Origin: Halorussus aquaticus
GTDB lineage: Archaea > Halobacteriota > Halobacteria > Halobacteriales > Haladaptataceae
Assembly (NCBI RefSeq): GCF_024218795.1
Contig: NZ_CP100400.1
Coordinates: 1,736,001 to 1,800,000 of the forward strand
Direction: 5' to 3'
DNA: 64,000 nucleotides
Positions 25,569 through 34,539 of this stretch are shown one piece after another. The notes below the pieces were generated by a model. It was not told where the DNA came from. It saw nothing but the letters and a program-made list of their open reading frames with translations, and ran no database searches. Position numbers and translations under genes: made by a program. Position 1 is the stretch's first letter; each line of letters begins with the position of its first letter.

Positions 25569-26912
25569 ATGTTGAGTCGTTTACGGCATCCGCTATCAGC
25601 AGTCGGTCTGACGACGGCGCTCACACTCCCGTGGGTCTTCGTCTGGGCGACAGGTAACGCGCACTCGCTGAGCGACTTCCAGACGGTCGCCGTCAGTGGT
25701 GTCGCAGTGCTCGGTGCTTCGTTCATGCTCGCGTGGGCCGCCGAGACGGCCGAGAAGGACGTGCCGCGTGCGTTCGCACTGGCGGTCCTCGCGGTCCTCG
25801 CGGTCGCACCCGAGTACGCGGTGGACGCCCTCTACGCGTGGCAGGCCGGGGCGAACATCGGCACCGACAGCGGCATGCAGTCCGCGAACCTCGCGGTGGC
25901 GAACATGACCGGCGCGAACCGAATCCTCATCGGTCTGGGCTGGTCCGGTATCGCTCTGTTCACCGTCTATCGCACGCTCAGTTCCGAGGACCCCGCGGTC
26001 GTCCGCGAATCCGGGTTCCTCAAGAGCAAGGTGCAACTCGACCGCGACATCGCCACCGAAATCGCGTTCCTGCTCGCCGCGACCGCCTACGCCTTCTTCG
26101 TGCCCCTCGGCGGCGGCATCGGTATCACGGACACCATCTTCCTCGTCGGTCTGTACGCGCTCTACATCGGCATCGTCATCCGCGGCGACGTGGAGGACCA
26201 CGAGGAACAGGTCGGCGTTCCGGCGTACTTCCAGAGCTACTCCAAGGGACCGCGCATCGCCAGCGTCCTCCTGCTGTTCGGTTACTCCGGCGGGATGATT
26301 TACACCGCGGTCCACCCGTTCGCGGAGGGTCTGGAACACCTCGGACTGTCGCTCGGCATCCCGCCGTTCTTCATGATCCAGTGGATCGCGCCGCTGGCGA
26401 GTGAGAGTCCGGAACTCATCGTCGTCGCCTACCTCGTCAACAAGGCGCGCTCGACCGCCGGATTCAACGCGCTCATCTCCTCGAAGCTCAACCAGTGGAC
26501 GCTCCTCATCGGGACCCTCGCGGTCGTCTACAGCATCGCCGCGGGGAGTATCGGAACGCTCCCCTTCGACGAGAAGCAGGCCGCCGAAATCTGGATCACC
26601 GCGGCCCAGAGCTTCTTCGCCATCGGCGTGCTGACGAACTTCGAGATAAGCGTCCGGGAAGCGGTCGTGCTTCTGGTGCTGTTCACCTCGCAGGTCGTCG
26701 CCGAGTTCTGGGTCATCCAGACGATGGGCGAAGCGCAGGCGACGGAACTGAGCATCCTCATCCTCTACGCCTACACCGCCCTCTACCTCGTCCTCGGCGC
26801 GGCGCTGTTCGTCCTACGGCGCGGCGAACTCCGGTCCATCTTCGACCGCACTGCCGCGAACGCCCGCAACGCTCTGCCGGGCGGGTCCGAACCAGTCGAA
26901 CACGCCGACTGA
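25569..26912 (+). CDS. Second sodium/calcium exchanger-family membrane protein
   Basis: A 447-residue membrane protein with about 11 helices. The CaCA-type motifs are divergent but present: LAVAPEYAVDALYAWQAG and ANLAVANMTGANRILIGLG in the first half; PLASESPELIVVAYLVNKAR with SSKLNQWTLLIGTLAV in the second. This is the longer haloarchaeal sodium:calcium antiporter type. The first half lacks the GSN string of its neighbour and has MTGANR instead. Together with the upstream gene it forms a tandem pair of non-identical exchangers. Confidence 0.85.
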   Translation: MLSRLRHPLSAVGLTTALTLPWVFVWATGNAHSLSDFQTVAVSGVAVLGASFMLAWAAETAEKDVPRAFALAVLAVLAVAPEYAVDALYAWQAGANIGTDSGMQSANLAVANMTGANRILIGLGWSGIALFTVYRTLSSEDPAVVRESGFLKSKVQLDRDIATEIAFLLAATAYAFFVPLGGGIGITDTIFLVGLYALYIGIVIRGDVEDHEEQVGVPAYFQSYSKGPRIASVLLLFGYSGGMIYTAVHPFAEGLEHLGLSLGIPPFFMIQWIAPLASESPELIVVAYLVNKARSTAGFNALISSKLNQWTLLIGTLAVVYSIAAGSIGTLPFDEKQAAEIWITAAQSFFAIGVLTNFEISVREAVVLLVLFTSQVVAEFWVIQTMGEAQATELSILILYAYTALYLVLGAALFVLRRGELRSIFDRTAANARNALPGGSEPVEHAD

Positions 26913-26958
26913 CTCCCATCCGACGCGCTTTTCCTTCGCTCCCGCCGTAGGTTCGGCC

Positions 26959-28293
26959 GTGATTGCCATCGTCGTCAGCAGAGCCGATTCGGCCTCCGAA
27001 CGCATCGGCGACCACCTGTTGGACCTCGCCGACTGGGACGCCCGCGAGGACGACTCGCTCCCCGACGGCGAGGGCGGCGGCACGGTCTACTCCCGCGAGG
27101 GCTTCGAACTCCGGGAGTTCGACGACCTCCACCTCGAAATCGAGGACACCGCGGCCCCGTTCTCCGACCCCGACCTGCTCGTGTTCGTCTCCCGCCACTC
27201 CGGCGACACCGGGGCGCTGCTGACCGCCCACTTCACGGGGAACTTCGGTCCGGCCGAGTTCGGCGGCGTCACGGGCGGCCTCGCCGAGGCGTGCCCGAAC
27301 GCCCACGCGCGACTGCTCGACGCCTTCGAGGACCACGCACCCGACTCCTACGAGGTCGGCATGGAGTGCACCCACCACGGCCCCTCGGAGGTAGGCGTCC
27401 CTTCCCTGTTCGCGGAACTCGGGAGCGGCGAGGAGCAGTGGAGCGACCCCGAGGGTGCGCGAGCAGTCGCGCGGGCCGTCCTCGACCTGAACGGCGTCGA
27501 ACCCCACCGCGACAGGCAGTTGGTCGGCTTCGGCGGCGGCCACTACGTCCCGCGGTTCGAGCGAATCGAGCGCGAGACCGACTGGGCCGTGGGTCACATC
27601 GCGGCCGACTGGGTGCTCGACGCGATGGGCGCGCCCGAGGCCAACCGCGACGTGATTCGGCGCGCCTTCGAGCGGAGTCGGGCCGACCGCGCAGTTATCG
27701 AAGGTGACTACCCGGAACTCAAAGAGACCGTCGCGGACCTCGGCTACGGCGTCGTGAGCGAGACGTGGGTCCGGGAGACGACGGGGGTTCCGCTCGACCT
27801 CGTGGCCGACCTCGAATCCGACCTCTCGCCGATTTCGTCGGGTCTCCGATTCGGCGAGGCCGCCGAGAGCTGCGACCCCGAGGCGACGGCGTACGAACTC
27901 GCGGACCTGCCCGACGACCTGCTCGTGGAGGCGCAGGGTATCGACGCCGACGCGACGCGCGAGGCGGTCGCGGCCCGCACGCTGGCGTTCGAGACCGAAC
28001 AGAGCGGGACGCGCGCGGCGGGCCGCGCGGCGGTCCTCGACCGGAGCGACCGGGAGGAACTGGTAGACGAGTTGGCCGACTTCCTCCGCGAGAAGTACGA
28101 CTCGGTCGCGCGCGAGGACGGCCGAATCGTCGCGCGACAGACCACGTTCGACCCGGAGAAGGCCCGCACGCTCGGCGTCGAGGAGGGTCCGGCGTTCGGC
28201 AAACTCTCGGCGGGAGAGCCTGTCACGGTGGGCGGCCGAGAGATAGACCCCCAGAAAGTCCGGAGCGAGCAGGTTCGCGAGTTTTCGGTCTGA
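26959..28293 (+). CDS. dtdA: D-aminoacyl-tRNA deacylase (DTD2/GEK1 type)
   Basis: A 444-residue archaeal D-aminoacyl-tRNA deacylase, which hydrolyses mischarged D-amino acids from tRNA. Family motifs: VSRADSASERIGDHLL at the N-terminus, VFVSRHSGDTGALLTAHFTG near residue 75, MECTHHGPSEVGVPSLF near 135, and VGFGGGHYVPRFERI near 190. The first 260 residues are the catalytic domain. The remaining ~180 residues form a second domain seen in several haloarchaeal homologues. It starts with GTG at 26959, the only start consistent with the MIAIVVSRA opening. Confidence 0.93.
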   Translation: MIAIVVSRADSASERIGDHLLDLADWDAREDDSLPDGEGGGTVYSREGFELREFDDLHLEIEDTAAPFSDPDLLVFVSRHSGDTGALLTAHFTGNFGPAEFGGVTGGLAEACPNAHARLLDAFEDHAPDSYEVGMECTHHGPSEVGVPSLFAELGSGEEQWSDPEGARAVARAVLDLNGVEPHRDRQLVGFGGGHYVPRFERIERETDWAVGHIAADWVLDAMGAPEANRDVIRRAFERSRADRAVIEGDYPELKETVADLGYGVVSETWVRETTGVPLDLVADLESDLSPISSGLRFGEAAESCDPEATAYELADLPDDLLVEAQGIDADATREAVAARTLAFETEQSGTRAAGRAAVLDRSDREELVDELADFLREKYDSVAREDGRIVARQTTFDPEKARTLGVEEGPAFGKLSAGEPVTVGGREIDPQKVRSEQVREFSV

Positions 28294-28394
28294 TTCTGGC
28301 ACGAGCGCCGCGAGTCGGGCAGGTCGGTCGAGGTCAGTCGGGCCGGACAGCAGTGCAGTCGGGCCGACCGACGCGCACCGGGAGTCCGTCCCGG

Positions 28395-29807
28395 TCACCA
28401 GTTCCACGGGGCCTCGTCCGGGTCCACGATGCGGCGGTGCTCGTCGATGGAGTCCAGCGTCTCGACGTCCTCGGGGTCTAAGTCCACGCCGAGGCTGAGC
28501 CAGTTCTCCCGGAGGTGGTCCTCGCTGGTGGACTCGGGGATGGCGGTCACGCCCTTCTCGCGCAACCACGCGAGGCTGACCTGTTCGGGCGTCGCGCCGT
28601 GCTTCTCGGCCACCTCCCACAACTCGCCGACCGCTTCGACGTTTCCGCGGGCGATGGGGGAGTAGGCCACCAGTTCCACGTTCACGTCGTCGCGCGCGCA
28701 GAACTCCCGGAGTTCGGTCTGGGGGAGCAGCGGGTGCATCTCGACCTGATTGGCGAATATCGGCTCGTCCGCGACCGCGACGGCCTCCGCCAGCAGGTCG
28801 ACCGTGAAGTTGCTTACGCCGATTCTCTCGATGAGGCCCTCCTCGCGGAGGTCCGCGAAGGCGTCGAGCGTCTCGGTGACGTCGTAGTCGCCGGTCGGCC
28901 AGTGGACGTACAGCAGGTCGATGTACTCCATCCCGAGTCTGTCGAGGCTCTCTTCGACGCTCCTGTACACGTGGTCGTAGTCGAGGTCCTCGGGGCCGAC
29001 TTTCGTCGCCACGAAGAGTTCGTCGCGTGGCACGTCCACCTGCGCGACGGCATCGCCCACGGCGGTCTCGTTGTAGTAGGCCTCTCGTCGCTCGGTCGTG
29101 TCCACGTGTCGGTACCCCATCTCGAGGGCCGTCCGGACGTTCTCGACGCACTCGTCGTAGTCCGCGTCCTGATAGGTGCCGAGGCCGAGCATCGGCATCC
29201 CGCGCGTCCTCGGTGCGGTGTAGTCGGACACGTCGCCCTCGATTCCGGAGGCCTCGATTTCCCCGGGTCGAATCGCATCGACCTCGGCGTCGGCCGGAGG
29301 AGTCCCCGCTTCGTGGTCCTGCTCGCGTTCTACCTCAGCGAGGTTCTCTACGGCGCTGGCTCTGCTGCTCGCCTCCGCGTCGCTCGCCTCGTCGCCTCGC
29401 CCGGCGAGCAGCATTCCCGCCAAGAGCGCTGTCGCGAGCGCCGCGCCCAACTGGAAGCGCCTGTTCGTCGCGACGTTCCGCAGGACCTCCGGCCAGTCTG
29501 TCGTCCTGTTTCCGTCCCGGCTTCCCGTCGCGACGGGGGGCATCCGTTCGCGCACGCGAGTCACGGCCTCCGTCAGTCGCGTTCCGCCCGTCCGCCCCGT
29601 TCCCTCGGTCGGCCCCGTCTCGTCGGTCATCCCCGTCCGCGTTTCCCGGGCGTTCTCGACGCTCGCCTCGCCGCCTCGTCTGCCGAGTAAGACTGCCGCG
29701 AACAACGCGACCGCGACGGACGCCCCGTCGCGCAGGCGACTGCTCTCCCCGACTCGTCTCCCCTCGCTCCGCTCGCGGTCGTCCCTCTCGGTCTCCTGTC
29801 CGGGCAT
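28395..29807 (-). CDS. Aldo/keto reductase with an N-terminal membrane extension
   Basis: The C-terminal ~270 residues (from about 200) are a complete aldo/keto reductase: GLGTYQDADYDECVENVRTA, the catalytic tetrad Asp in RHVDTTERRE, Tyr in AYYNE (three residues later than usual), Lys in VATKVG and His in YVHWPTG, then NQVEMHPLLPQ and AIPESTSEDHL. It would be an NADPH-dependent reductase. The first 200 residues are unusual: two short hydrophobic segments (about 29-42 and 118-136), each followed by a GR-G-GEAS or GRGDEAS motif, with acidic low-complexity linkers. The frame is open throughout. An internal start at about residue 204 (MPMLGLG) would give a normal cytosolic enzyme. Confidence 0.8.
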   Translation of the reverse strand: MPGQETERDDRERSEGRRVGESSRLRDGASVAVALFAAVLLGRRGGEASVENARETRTGMTDETGPTEGTGRTGGTRLTEAVTRVRERMPPVATGSRDGNRTTDWPEVLRNVATNRRFQLGAALATALLAGMLLAGRGDEASDAEASSRASAVENLAEVEREQDHEAGTPPADAEVDAIRPGEIEASGIEGDVSDYTAPRTRGMPMLGLGTYQDADYDECVENVRTALEMGYRHVDTTERREAYYNETAVGDAVAQVDVPRDELFVATKVGPEDLDYDHVYRSVEESLDRLGMEYIDLLYVHWPTGDYDVTETLDAFADLREEGLIERIGVSNFTVDLLAEAVAVADEPIFANQVEMHPLLPQTELREFCARDDVNVELVAYSPIARGNVEAVGELWEVAEKHGATPEQVSLAWLREKGVTAIPESTSEDHLRENWLSLGVDLDPEDVETLDSIDEHRRIVDPDEAPWNW

Positions 29808-29995
29808 GCTATCTCAGTTCCACGGACGCGGACTTTGGGGTTGTGGCAGTGCGTTCGAAGCGGGACGGACGACGTCGGTGGGTGGGCATCTCGAACGCGC
29901 CAACTGCTTCCGCCGACCGTCCGGCACCCGGAATGTCGTATCAGTCTCCGAGAAACTGTCAAATCGAACCCCCGTTCCAGTGATATCGCGCTAAA

Positions 29996-30025
29996 TGACA
30001 GCATATGTCAGACATTCGTCCGACA
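29996..30025. promoter_or_regulatory. Overlapping dyads upstream of ftsZ1 (candidate operator)
   Basis: Two inverted repeats share a half-site just upstream of the ftsZ1 promoter: TGACA-GCATA-TGTCA (29996-30010, perfect) and TGTCAGAC-ATTC-GTCCGACA (30006-30025, one mismatch). They end nine bases before the BRE/TATA-like stretch. The position fits a repressor or activator site for the cell-division gene. No regulator can be named from sequence. Confidence 0.5.
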
Positions 30026-30033
30026 TAGAGGGG

Positions 30034-30045
30034 AAAGATAATTAA
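30034..30045 (+). promoter_or_regulatory. BRE/TATA-like element of ftsZ1
   Basis: AAAGATAATTAA lies about 26 nt before the ftsZ1 ATG (30071), the usual distance for transcription starting at or just before the start codon in haloarchaea. It is the most A/T-rich stretch in the surrounding 100 bp. Confidence 0.6.
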
Positions 30046-30070
30046 GCTCCGTTCTCAAGCCAACTTCAGC

Positions 30071-31216
30071 ATGGACTCGCTAGTCGAAGACGCCATCGAG
30101 GAAGCCGAGGGGGGACAGGACTCCCAACAGCCCAGTTCGGGGGCTGGGTCCAAGGCGAACGCCGCCAACGCCTCGGGGACGATGACCGACGAGGAACTCA
30201 AGGACGTTCTACAGGACCTCCAGACCGACATCACGGTGGTCGGTTGCGGCGGAGCCGGTGGCAACACGGTCAATCGAATGGCCGAGGAAGGCATCCACGG
30301 CGCGAAGCTCGTGGCGGCCAACACCGACGTACAGCACCTCGTGGAGATCGAAGCCGACACCAAGATTCTCATGGGCGAGCAGAAGACCCAGGGCCGGGGC
30401 GCTGGCTCGCTCCCGCAGGTCGGCGAAGAGGCCGCCCTCGAGAGTCAGGAAGAGATTTACGACGCGATTCAGGGGTCGGACATGGTGTTCGTCACCGCCG
30501 GACTCGGCGGCGGGACGGGGACCGGTTCGGCTCCCGTGGTCGCCAAGGCCGCCCGCGAGTCGGGCGCGCTGACCATCTCCATCGTCACGACGCCGTTCAC
30601 CGCGGAGGGCGAGGTCCGCCGGACCAACGCCGAGGCCGGACTTGAGCGCCTGCGCGACGTGTCCGACACGGTCATCGTCGTGCCGAACGACCGCCTGCTC
30701 GACTCCGTGGGCAAACTCCCCGTCCGGCAGGCGTTCAAGGTCGCCGACGAGGTGCTGATGCGCTCGGTCAAGGGCATCACGGAACTCATCACGAAACCGG
30801 GGCTGGTCAACCTCGACTTCGCCGACGTTCGCACCGTCATGGAGAAGGGCGGCGTGGCGATGATCGGACTCGGCGAGAGCGACTCGGACTCCAAGGCACA
30901 GGACTCGGTGAAGTCCGCGATGCGCTCGCCGCTGCTCGACGTGGACATCTCGGGCGCTAACTCCGCGCTGGTCAACGTCACCGGCGGCAACGACATGTCC
31001 ATCGAGGAAGCCGAGGGCGTCGTCGAGGAGATATACGACCGCATCGACCCGGACGCCCGCATCATCTGGGGGACCTCCATCGACGAGGAACTCGACGGCG
31101 AGATGCGCACGATGATAGTCGTCACCGGCGTCGAGTCGCCCCAGATTTACGGCCGCAACGAGGCCCAGCAGGCCAAGGCCAACAAGCGACTCCAAGACAT
31201 CGACTACGTGGAGTAG
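30071..31216 (+). CDS. ftsZ1: Cell division protein FtsZ1
   Basis: A 381-residue tubulin-superfamily GTPase that polymerises at mid-cell. The N-terminal ~50 residues are a disordered acidic/Ala/Ser tail starting [13 protein letters not shown]. The GTPase core follows: [29 protein letters not shown], the tubulin signature [20 protein letters not shown] near 140, and the T7 loop region [20 protein letters not shown] with the catalytic Asp. The position directly ahead of secE and spt5 is the conserved haloarchaeal ftsZ1 locus, distinguishing it from ftsZ2. Confidence 0.96.
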   Translation: MDSLVEDAIEEAEGGQDSQQPSSGAGSKANAANASGTMTDEELKDVLQDLQTDITVVGCGGAGGNTVNRMAEEGIHGAKLVAANTDVQHLVEIEADTKILMGEQKTQGRGAGSLPQVGEEAALESQEEIYDAIQGSDMVFVTAGLGGGTGTGSAPVVAKAARESGALTISIVTTPFTAEGEVRRTNAEAGLERLRDVSDTVIVVPNDRLLDSVGKLPVRQAFKVADEVLMRSVKGITELITKPGLVNLDFADVRTVMEKGGVAMIGLGESDSDSKAQDSVKSAMRSPLLDVDISGANSALVNVTGGNDMSIEEAEGVVEEIYDRIDPDARIIWGTSIDEELDGEMRTMIVVTGVESPQIYGRNEAQQAKANKRLQDIDYVE

Positions 31217-31506
31217 CCGCGTCCGCCCCCGTCGAGCGCGGATTCGGGAGCTATCGGGTGTCGCCCTGCCCCGTTCCCCTCTCGCTTGATTCTCGGGGAG
31301 TAACGCACTGGGTCGTCTGCTTTTCGAGGACGCCCGCTCGGACGCGGGCCGACCGAAGACTGACGCGCTGACCGCCTTCACCGCATTCTTAAAGTGACTC
31401 CGGTGTGAGTGTCGTTTGGTAGCGAGGGGACTGGAACGTGTCTGGAAACGAACTCCCGACCCGATAGCAATAGATAGAAAAAGGACGGTCTCTAACCCCC
31501 GGTAAC

Positions 31507-31674
31507 ATGGACGTCAAGCTCGACCTCTCGTCGTACGTGCGGGTGCTGAAACTCGCCAGCACGCCCTCGTGGGAGGAGTTCTCGAAGATCTCGAAGATCG
31601 CCGGTGCCGGAATCATCCTCGTGGGACTGCTCGGCTTTATCATCTTCGCCGTCATGAGTTTCCTCCCAGCGTAG
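31507..31674 (+). CDS. secE: Preprotein translocase subunit SecE
   Basis: A 55-residue single-span protein (MDVKLDLSSYVRVLKLASTP) with an amphipathic N-terminal helix and one C-terminal transmembrane helix (about 34-52). It matches the archaeal SecE/Sec61-gamma family, which clamps SecY in the protein-conducting channel. It stops 10 bp before spt5, the standard archaeal secE-spt5 arrangement. It has its own A-rich promoter-like stretch (GATAGAAAAAGG, about 31475-31486). Confidence 0.93.
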   Translation: MDVKLDLSSYVRVLKLASTPSWEEFSKISKIAGAGIILVGLLGFIIFAVMSFLPA

Positions 31675-31684
31675 GTGATTCAGA

Positions 31685-32122
31685 ATGCCAATGTACGCAG
31701 TCAAGACGACCGCGAGTCAGGAACGCACCGTCGCAGACATGATCATCAACCGGGAGGAGCCGGAGATTCACGCCGCGCTCGCGCCCGACTCGCTGACGAG
31801 TTACGTGATGGTCGAAGCCGACGACGACGCGGTCATCAGCCGCGTTCTCGAAGAGATTCCGCACGCCCGGAGCATGGTGCCCGGAGCGAGCGACATCTCC
31901 GAGGTCGAACACTTCCTCTCGCCGACGCCGGACGTGGAAGGCATCGCGGAGGGCGACATCGTGGAACTCATCGCCGGTCCGTTCAAGGGCGAGAAGGCGC
32001 AGGTCCAGCGCATCGACGAAGGGAAGGACCAAGTGACGGTCGAACTCTACGAGGCGACGGTCCCGATTCCGGTGACGGTCCGCGGGGACCAGATTCGAGT
32101 GCTGGACTCCGAAGAGCGATAG
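31685..32122 (+). CDS. spt5: Transcription elongation factor Spt5
   Basis: A 145-residue archaeal Spt5/NusG. The NGN domain starts MYAVKTTASQERTVADMI and includes SYVMVEADDDAVISRVLEEI and HARSMVPGASDISEVEHFL. The KOW domain carries EGDIVELIAGPFKGEKAQVQ and ends VTVRGDQIRVLDSEER. It binds the RNA polymerase clamp, usually with Spt4, as a processivity factor. It is co-directional with secE. A degraded copy of the last ~50 bp lies 300 bp downstream. Confidence 0.96.
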   Translation: MPMYAVKTTASQERTVADMIINREEPEIHAALAPDSLTSYVMVEADDDAVISRVLEEIPHARSMVPGASDISEVEHFLSPTPDVEGIAEGDIVELIAGPFKGEKAQVQRIDEGKDQVTVELYEATVPIPVTVRGDQIRVLDSEER

Positions 32123-32351
32123 CGCTTCGGTCCACGCGAACGGCGAAGCCGTGAGCGGACAGCGAGGAACGGTAACTGCGACTGTACGCCGAGCGAAACG
32201 CGGCGTGTCCCCGACCGGTGGCGCTGTCGGAATTTTCGGTCTGGACTCTTGCGTTCACGAGAGGCTTTGCGTCTCGTGAGCCAATCAGAACGCAGAGCGT
32301 TCTGATGACGCCGAGCGGTGCCCGCAGCGAACGCAGTGAGCGAGAACACCC
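32123..32351. repeat. Hairpin-rich spacer after spt5
   Basis: The spacer contains two well-formed hairpins: CACGAGA/TCTCGTG (32256-32262 with 32272-32278) and a nine-base perfect stem TCAGAACGC/GCGTTCTGA with a 3-nt loop (32285-32305). Near its end is GCGAACGCAGTGAGCGAG (about 32326-32343), and GTGAGCGGACAGCGAGGAAC is near its start. No coding frame is credible. It is flanked by the real spt5 end and a partial second copy of that end. Confidence 0.65.
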
Positions 32352-32407
32352 GAGGCGGAAACGGTGGCTGCGTGACGGTCCGCTGGGTTCAGATTCGAGC
32401 GTGTGGG
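32352..32407 (+). pseudogene. Displaced 3'-end fragment of spt5
   Basis: The 28-base block GTGACGGTCCGC...CAGATTCGAG at 32372-32399 matches 32072-32099 in spt5 with three mismatches, offset by exactly 300 bp. A GAGGCG that also occurs in spt5 precedes it with a small gap. Translated in the spt5 frame it reads VTVRWVQIRAC versus VTVRGDQIRVL. It has no start codon of its own and fits a decaying former end of spt5. Confidence 0.6.
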
Positions 32408-32511
32408 CCCCGGGAGCGCGCCCTACAGCGTCGCCGAACCCCGCGACGGCCCACCAGTTCTGCCTCTGCCGAGACACCACGCTTTTCCACTTCCACCCCG
32501 AAGCCCGACGC

Positions 32512-32934
32512 ATGGCAGACGACGACTCCAACGAGAACGCACCGGACGAAACTGAATCCCAAGGCGGCGAGGGCGAGGAGAAGTCCTTCCGCGAGCGCGT
32601 CGAGGAGATTCGAGAGAAGCGCGCCGAGGAGGGCGACGGCGAGGGCGAGGAAGGCGACCGACGCGAGCGAATGGAAGAGATGATGGGCGGCGGTGGCGGC
32701 CCCGGCGGCATGGGCGGCGGCAACCCCTTCGCACAGATGATGGGCGGCATGATGGGCGGCGGTGGCGGTCCCGGCGGTGCGATGGGCGGCGGTCCCGGCG
32801 GCCCCGGCGGCCGACCCGGCGAGAGCGAGTCCGTCGGTAGCGAGGAACTCGTCCGCGAGGTCCGTCAGCTACGCGACGAAGTCCGCGACACGACCCGACA
32901 GCTCCAGCGCATCGCGGACGCGCTCGAAGACTGA
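32512..32934 (+). CDS. Acidic Gly/Met-rich protein
   Basis: A 140-residue protein in three parts: an acidic N-terminus (about 1-60, with SFRERVEEIREKRAEEG), a Gly/Met/Pro-rich middle (about 61-108, repeats of MMGGGGGPGG, with GGNPFAQMMGG), and a helical C-terminus (EELVREVRQLRDEVRDTTRQ). It resembles a family of haloarchaeal hypothetical proteins; function unknown. The ATG at 32512 is the natural start, since the upstream frame runs through the spt5-end remnant. Confidence 0.75.
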   Translation: MADDDSNENAPDETESQGGEGEEKSFRERVEEIREKRAEEGDGEGEEGDRRERMEEMMGGGGGPGGMGGGNPFAQMMGGMMGGGGGPGGAMGGGPGGPGGRPGESESVGSEELVREVRQLRDEVRDTTRQLQRIADALED

Positions 32935-33173
32935 GACCGTTCGGTCCCCGTTTTTCCGTCTCGCGCCACGAGGGCAGCTGCGTCTCCGTCTCGATGGTGA
33001 CCGACTCCGTCTCGGCGTGATTCGACGGCGGCGGTCGCACCGAAGGCTATCGCTTCCGGAGGAATCTCCCGCCGTCCGGCGGTTACGTGGCTGCTACCAC
33101 CCTGTCGGGGCTTCCTCCCTTTCCGGGAGCCGTGGATTTATTACCGGGACATCTGCTATTTCGATTCGTAACA

Positions 33174-34469
33174 GTGGCCGAGTCGAGCGGCGGGTCGCTC
33201 CGCCTCTTCCGGAATCGGGAGTTCGTGGCGCTCGCCAGCACCGCGTTCGCCCGGAGTCAGGCGTACTCGACGATTCTCATCGCGCTGGCGCTGTACGCCG
33301 ACATGTTCGACACCTCGGGAACCGTCGAGGGACTGTTCGGGACCGCGTTCGCCGCGGTCCAACTGTTCATCGTCCTGCCGCTCGGCCGATACGTGGACCT
33401 GCGCGACTCCAAGCGATTCTTGCTCGCGGGTCTCGCGCTCAACGTCGCCGTGTTCGTCGGGTTCGCGTTCGTCTCCAGCGTCGAACACGTCATCCTGCTT
33501 CGGGTCGTGCAGGGCTTCTCCGCGAGCATCCTCTGGTTGACCGGCACCACCGTCGTCGGCGAAATCAGCCCCGACGAGTCGCGCGGACTCTGGATCGGGA
33601 CGTACAATCAGGTCGGGGCGTTCTCCAGTCTGCTGGGCGACGTGTTCGGCGGCCTCCTGCTGTTTCTCTACGACTTCGAGGTCACCTACGCGGTCCTGTC
33701 GGTCATCACTATCGGGGCGTTCCTCTCGGTGTTCGCGTTCCTCCGGGACAACCCCGGCGGCCGGGCCGACCCCGAGGAGGCCTCCGGGTACGAGACCCTC
33801 ACGGACCTGATGGGACGACGGGCCATCAAGGCCCTCGTGTTCTTCAGGGGGTCGTTCAGCGTGGGGAAGATGGCGGTCATCATCTTCCTGCCCATCTACG
33901 CCCGGACCGAGTTCGGCATCAACGCCCTCGTCATCGGCGGCATCATGGCCGGGGGCAAACTCACCAAGTCGCTCACGCAGGGGAAGGTCGGCGACCTGAC
34001 CGACCGCTTCGGCGAGAAGTACCGGTTCATCCTCGCGGGCGCGTTGACCTACGCGGTCGGGACCGCGCTCATCCCGCTGGCGGGGTTCGCCGAGGGGTAC
34101 GTCCCCGGCGTGACTCTCGCCGCCCTCGGCGAGTCGCTGGCGCTCCCCGGCGCGTTCTTCGTCCTGTTCACCGCCTACGCGGTCCTCGGCGTGGCCGACA
34201 GCCTCCGACTCCCCGCGAGCATGGCGCTGTTCGTCGAGGAGGGCGAGCACTTCGACGCGGTTGGGTCGAGCCTCTCGCTCCGGTCCATCGCGTGGAAGGT
34301 CGGACAGGTCGGCGGCCCGGTCCTCGTCGGAGCCATCTGGGACGCCACCTCGGTCCTCGTCGCCTTCTGGACCGCCGCGGGGTTCATCGTGGTCTCGTCG
34401 GTCGTGTTCGCGTGGTTGTTCACGACGGAACCCGCGCCCGACCACGTGGCCGCGGCGGCCGACGACTGA
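33174..34469 (+). CDS. Major facilitator superfamily transporter
   Basis: A 431-residue, 12-helix membrane protein. The loop motif GRYVDLRDSKRFLLAG between helices 2 and 3, and the second-half equivalent GKVGDLTDRFGEKYRFILAG, are the MFS A-motif (GxLxDRxGRR-like). It is likely a drug or metabolite exporter; substrate unknown. The GTG at 33174 (VAESSGGSLRLF) is preferred over upstream GTGs, because a TATA-like ATTTATTA at 33136-33143 sits about 31-38 nt ahead and the MFS topology starts right after. The long upstream extension would be non-family. Confidence 0.88.
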   Translation: MAESSGGSLRLFRNREFVALASTAFARSQAYSTILIALALYADMFDTSGTVEGLFGTAFAAVQLFIVLPLGRYVDLRDSKRFLLAGLALNVAVFVGFAFVSSVEHVILLRVVQGFSASILWLTGTTVVGEISPDESRGLWIGTYNQVGAFSSLLGDVFGGLLLFLYDFEVTYAVLSVITIGAFLSVFAFLRDNPGGRADPEEASGYETLTDLMGRRAIKALVFFRGSFSVGKMAVIIFLPIYARTEFGINALVIGGIMAGGKLTKSLTQGKVGDLTDRFGEKYRFILAGALTYAVGTALIPLAGFAEGYVPGVTLAALGESLALPGAFFVLFTAYAVLGVADSLRLPASMALFVEEGEHFDAVGSSLSLRSIAWKVGQVGGPVLVGAIWDATSVLVAFWTAAGFIVVSSVVFAWLFTTEPAPDHVAAAADD

Positions 34470-34539
34470 CGCGGACCCGACCGCGTCTCTTCGGCCGGTC
34501 GGCGACCACGTATTTCCGGCAGGTCGTGGTACCCCCGCC

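Noticed and set aside
24543-26912. One gene duplicated in tandem (the two CaCA exchangers)
   Set aside because: The two proteins differ in length, helix count and motif wording (GSNIANIG versus MTGANR), so they are distinct family members, not a recent duplication.
26758-29151. Long minus-strand open frame (797 codons) opposite dtdA
   Set aside because: It overlaps the well-supported dtdA gene and part of the aldo/keto reductase; composition is Arg/Gly-rich as expected of a shadow frame.
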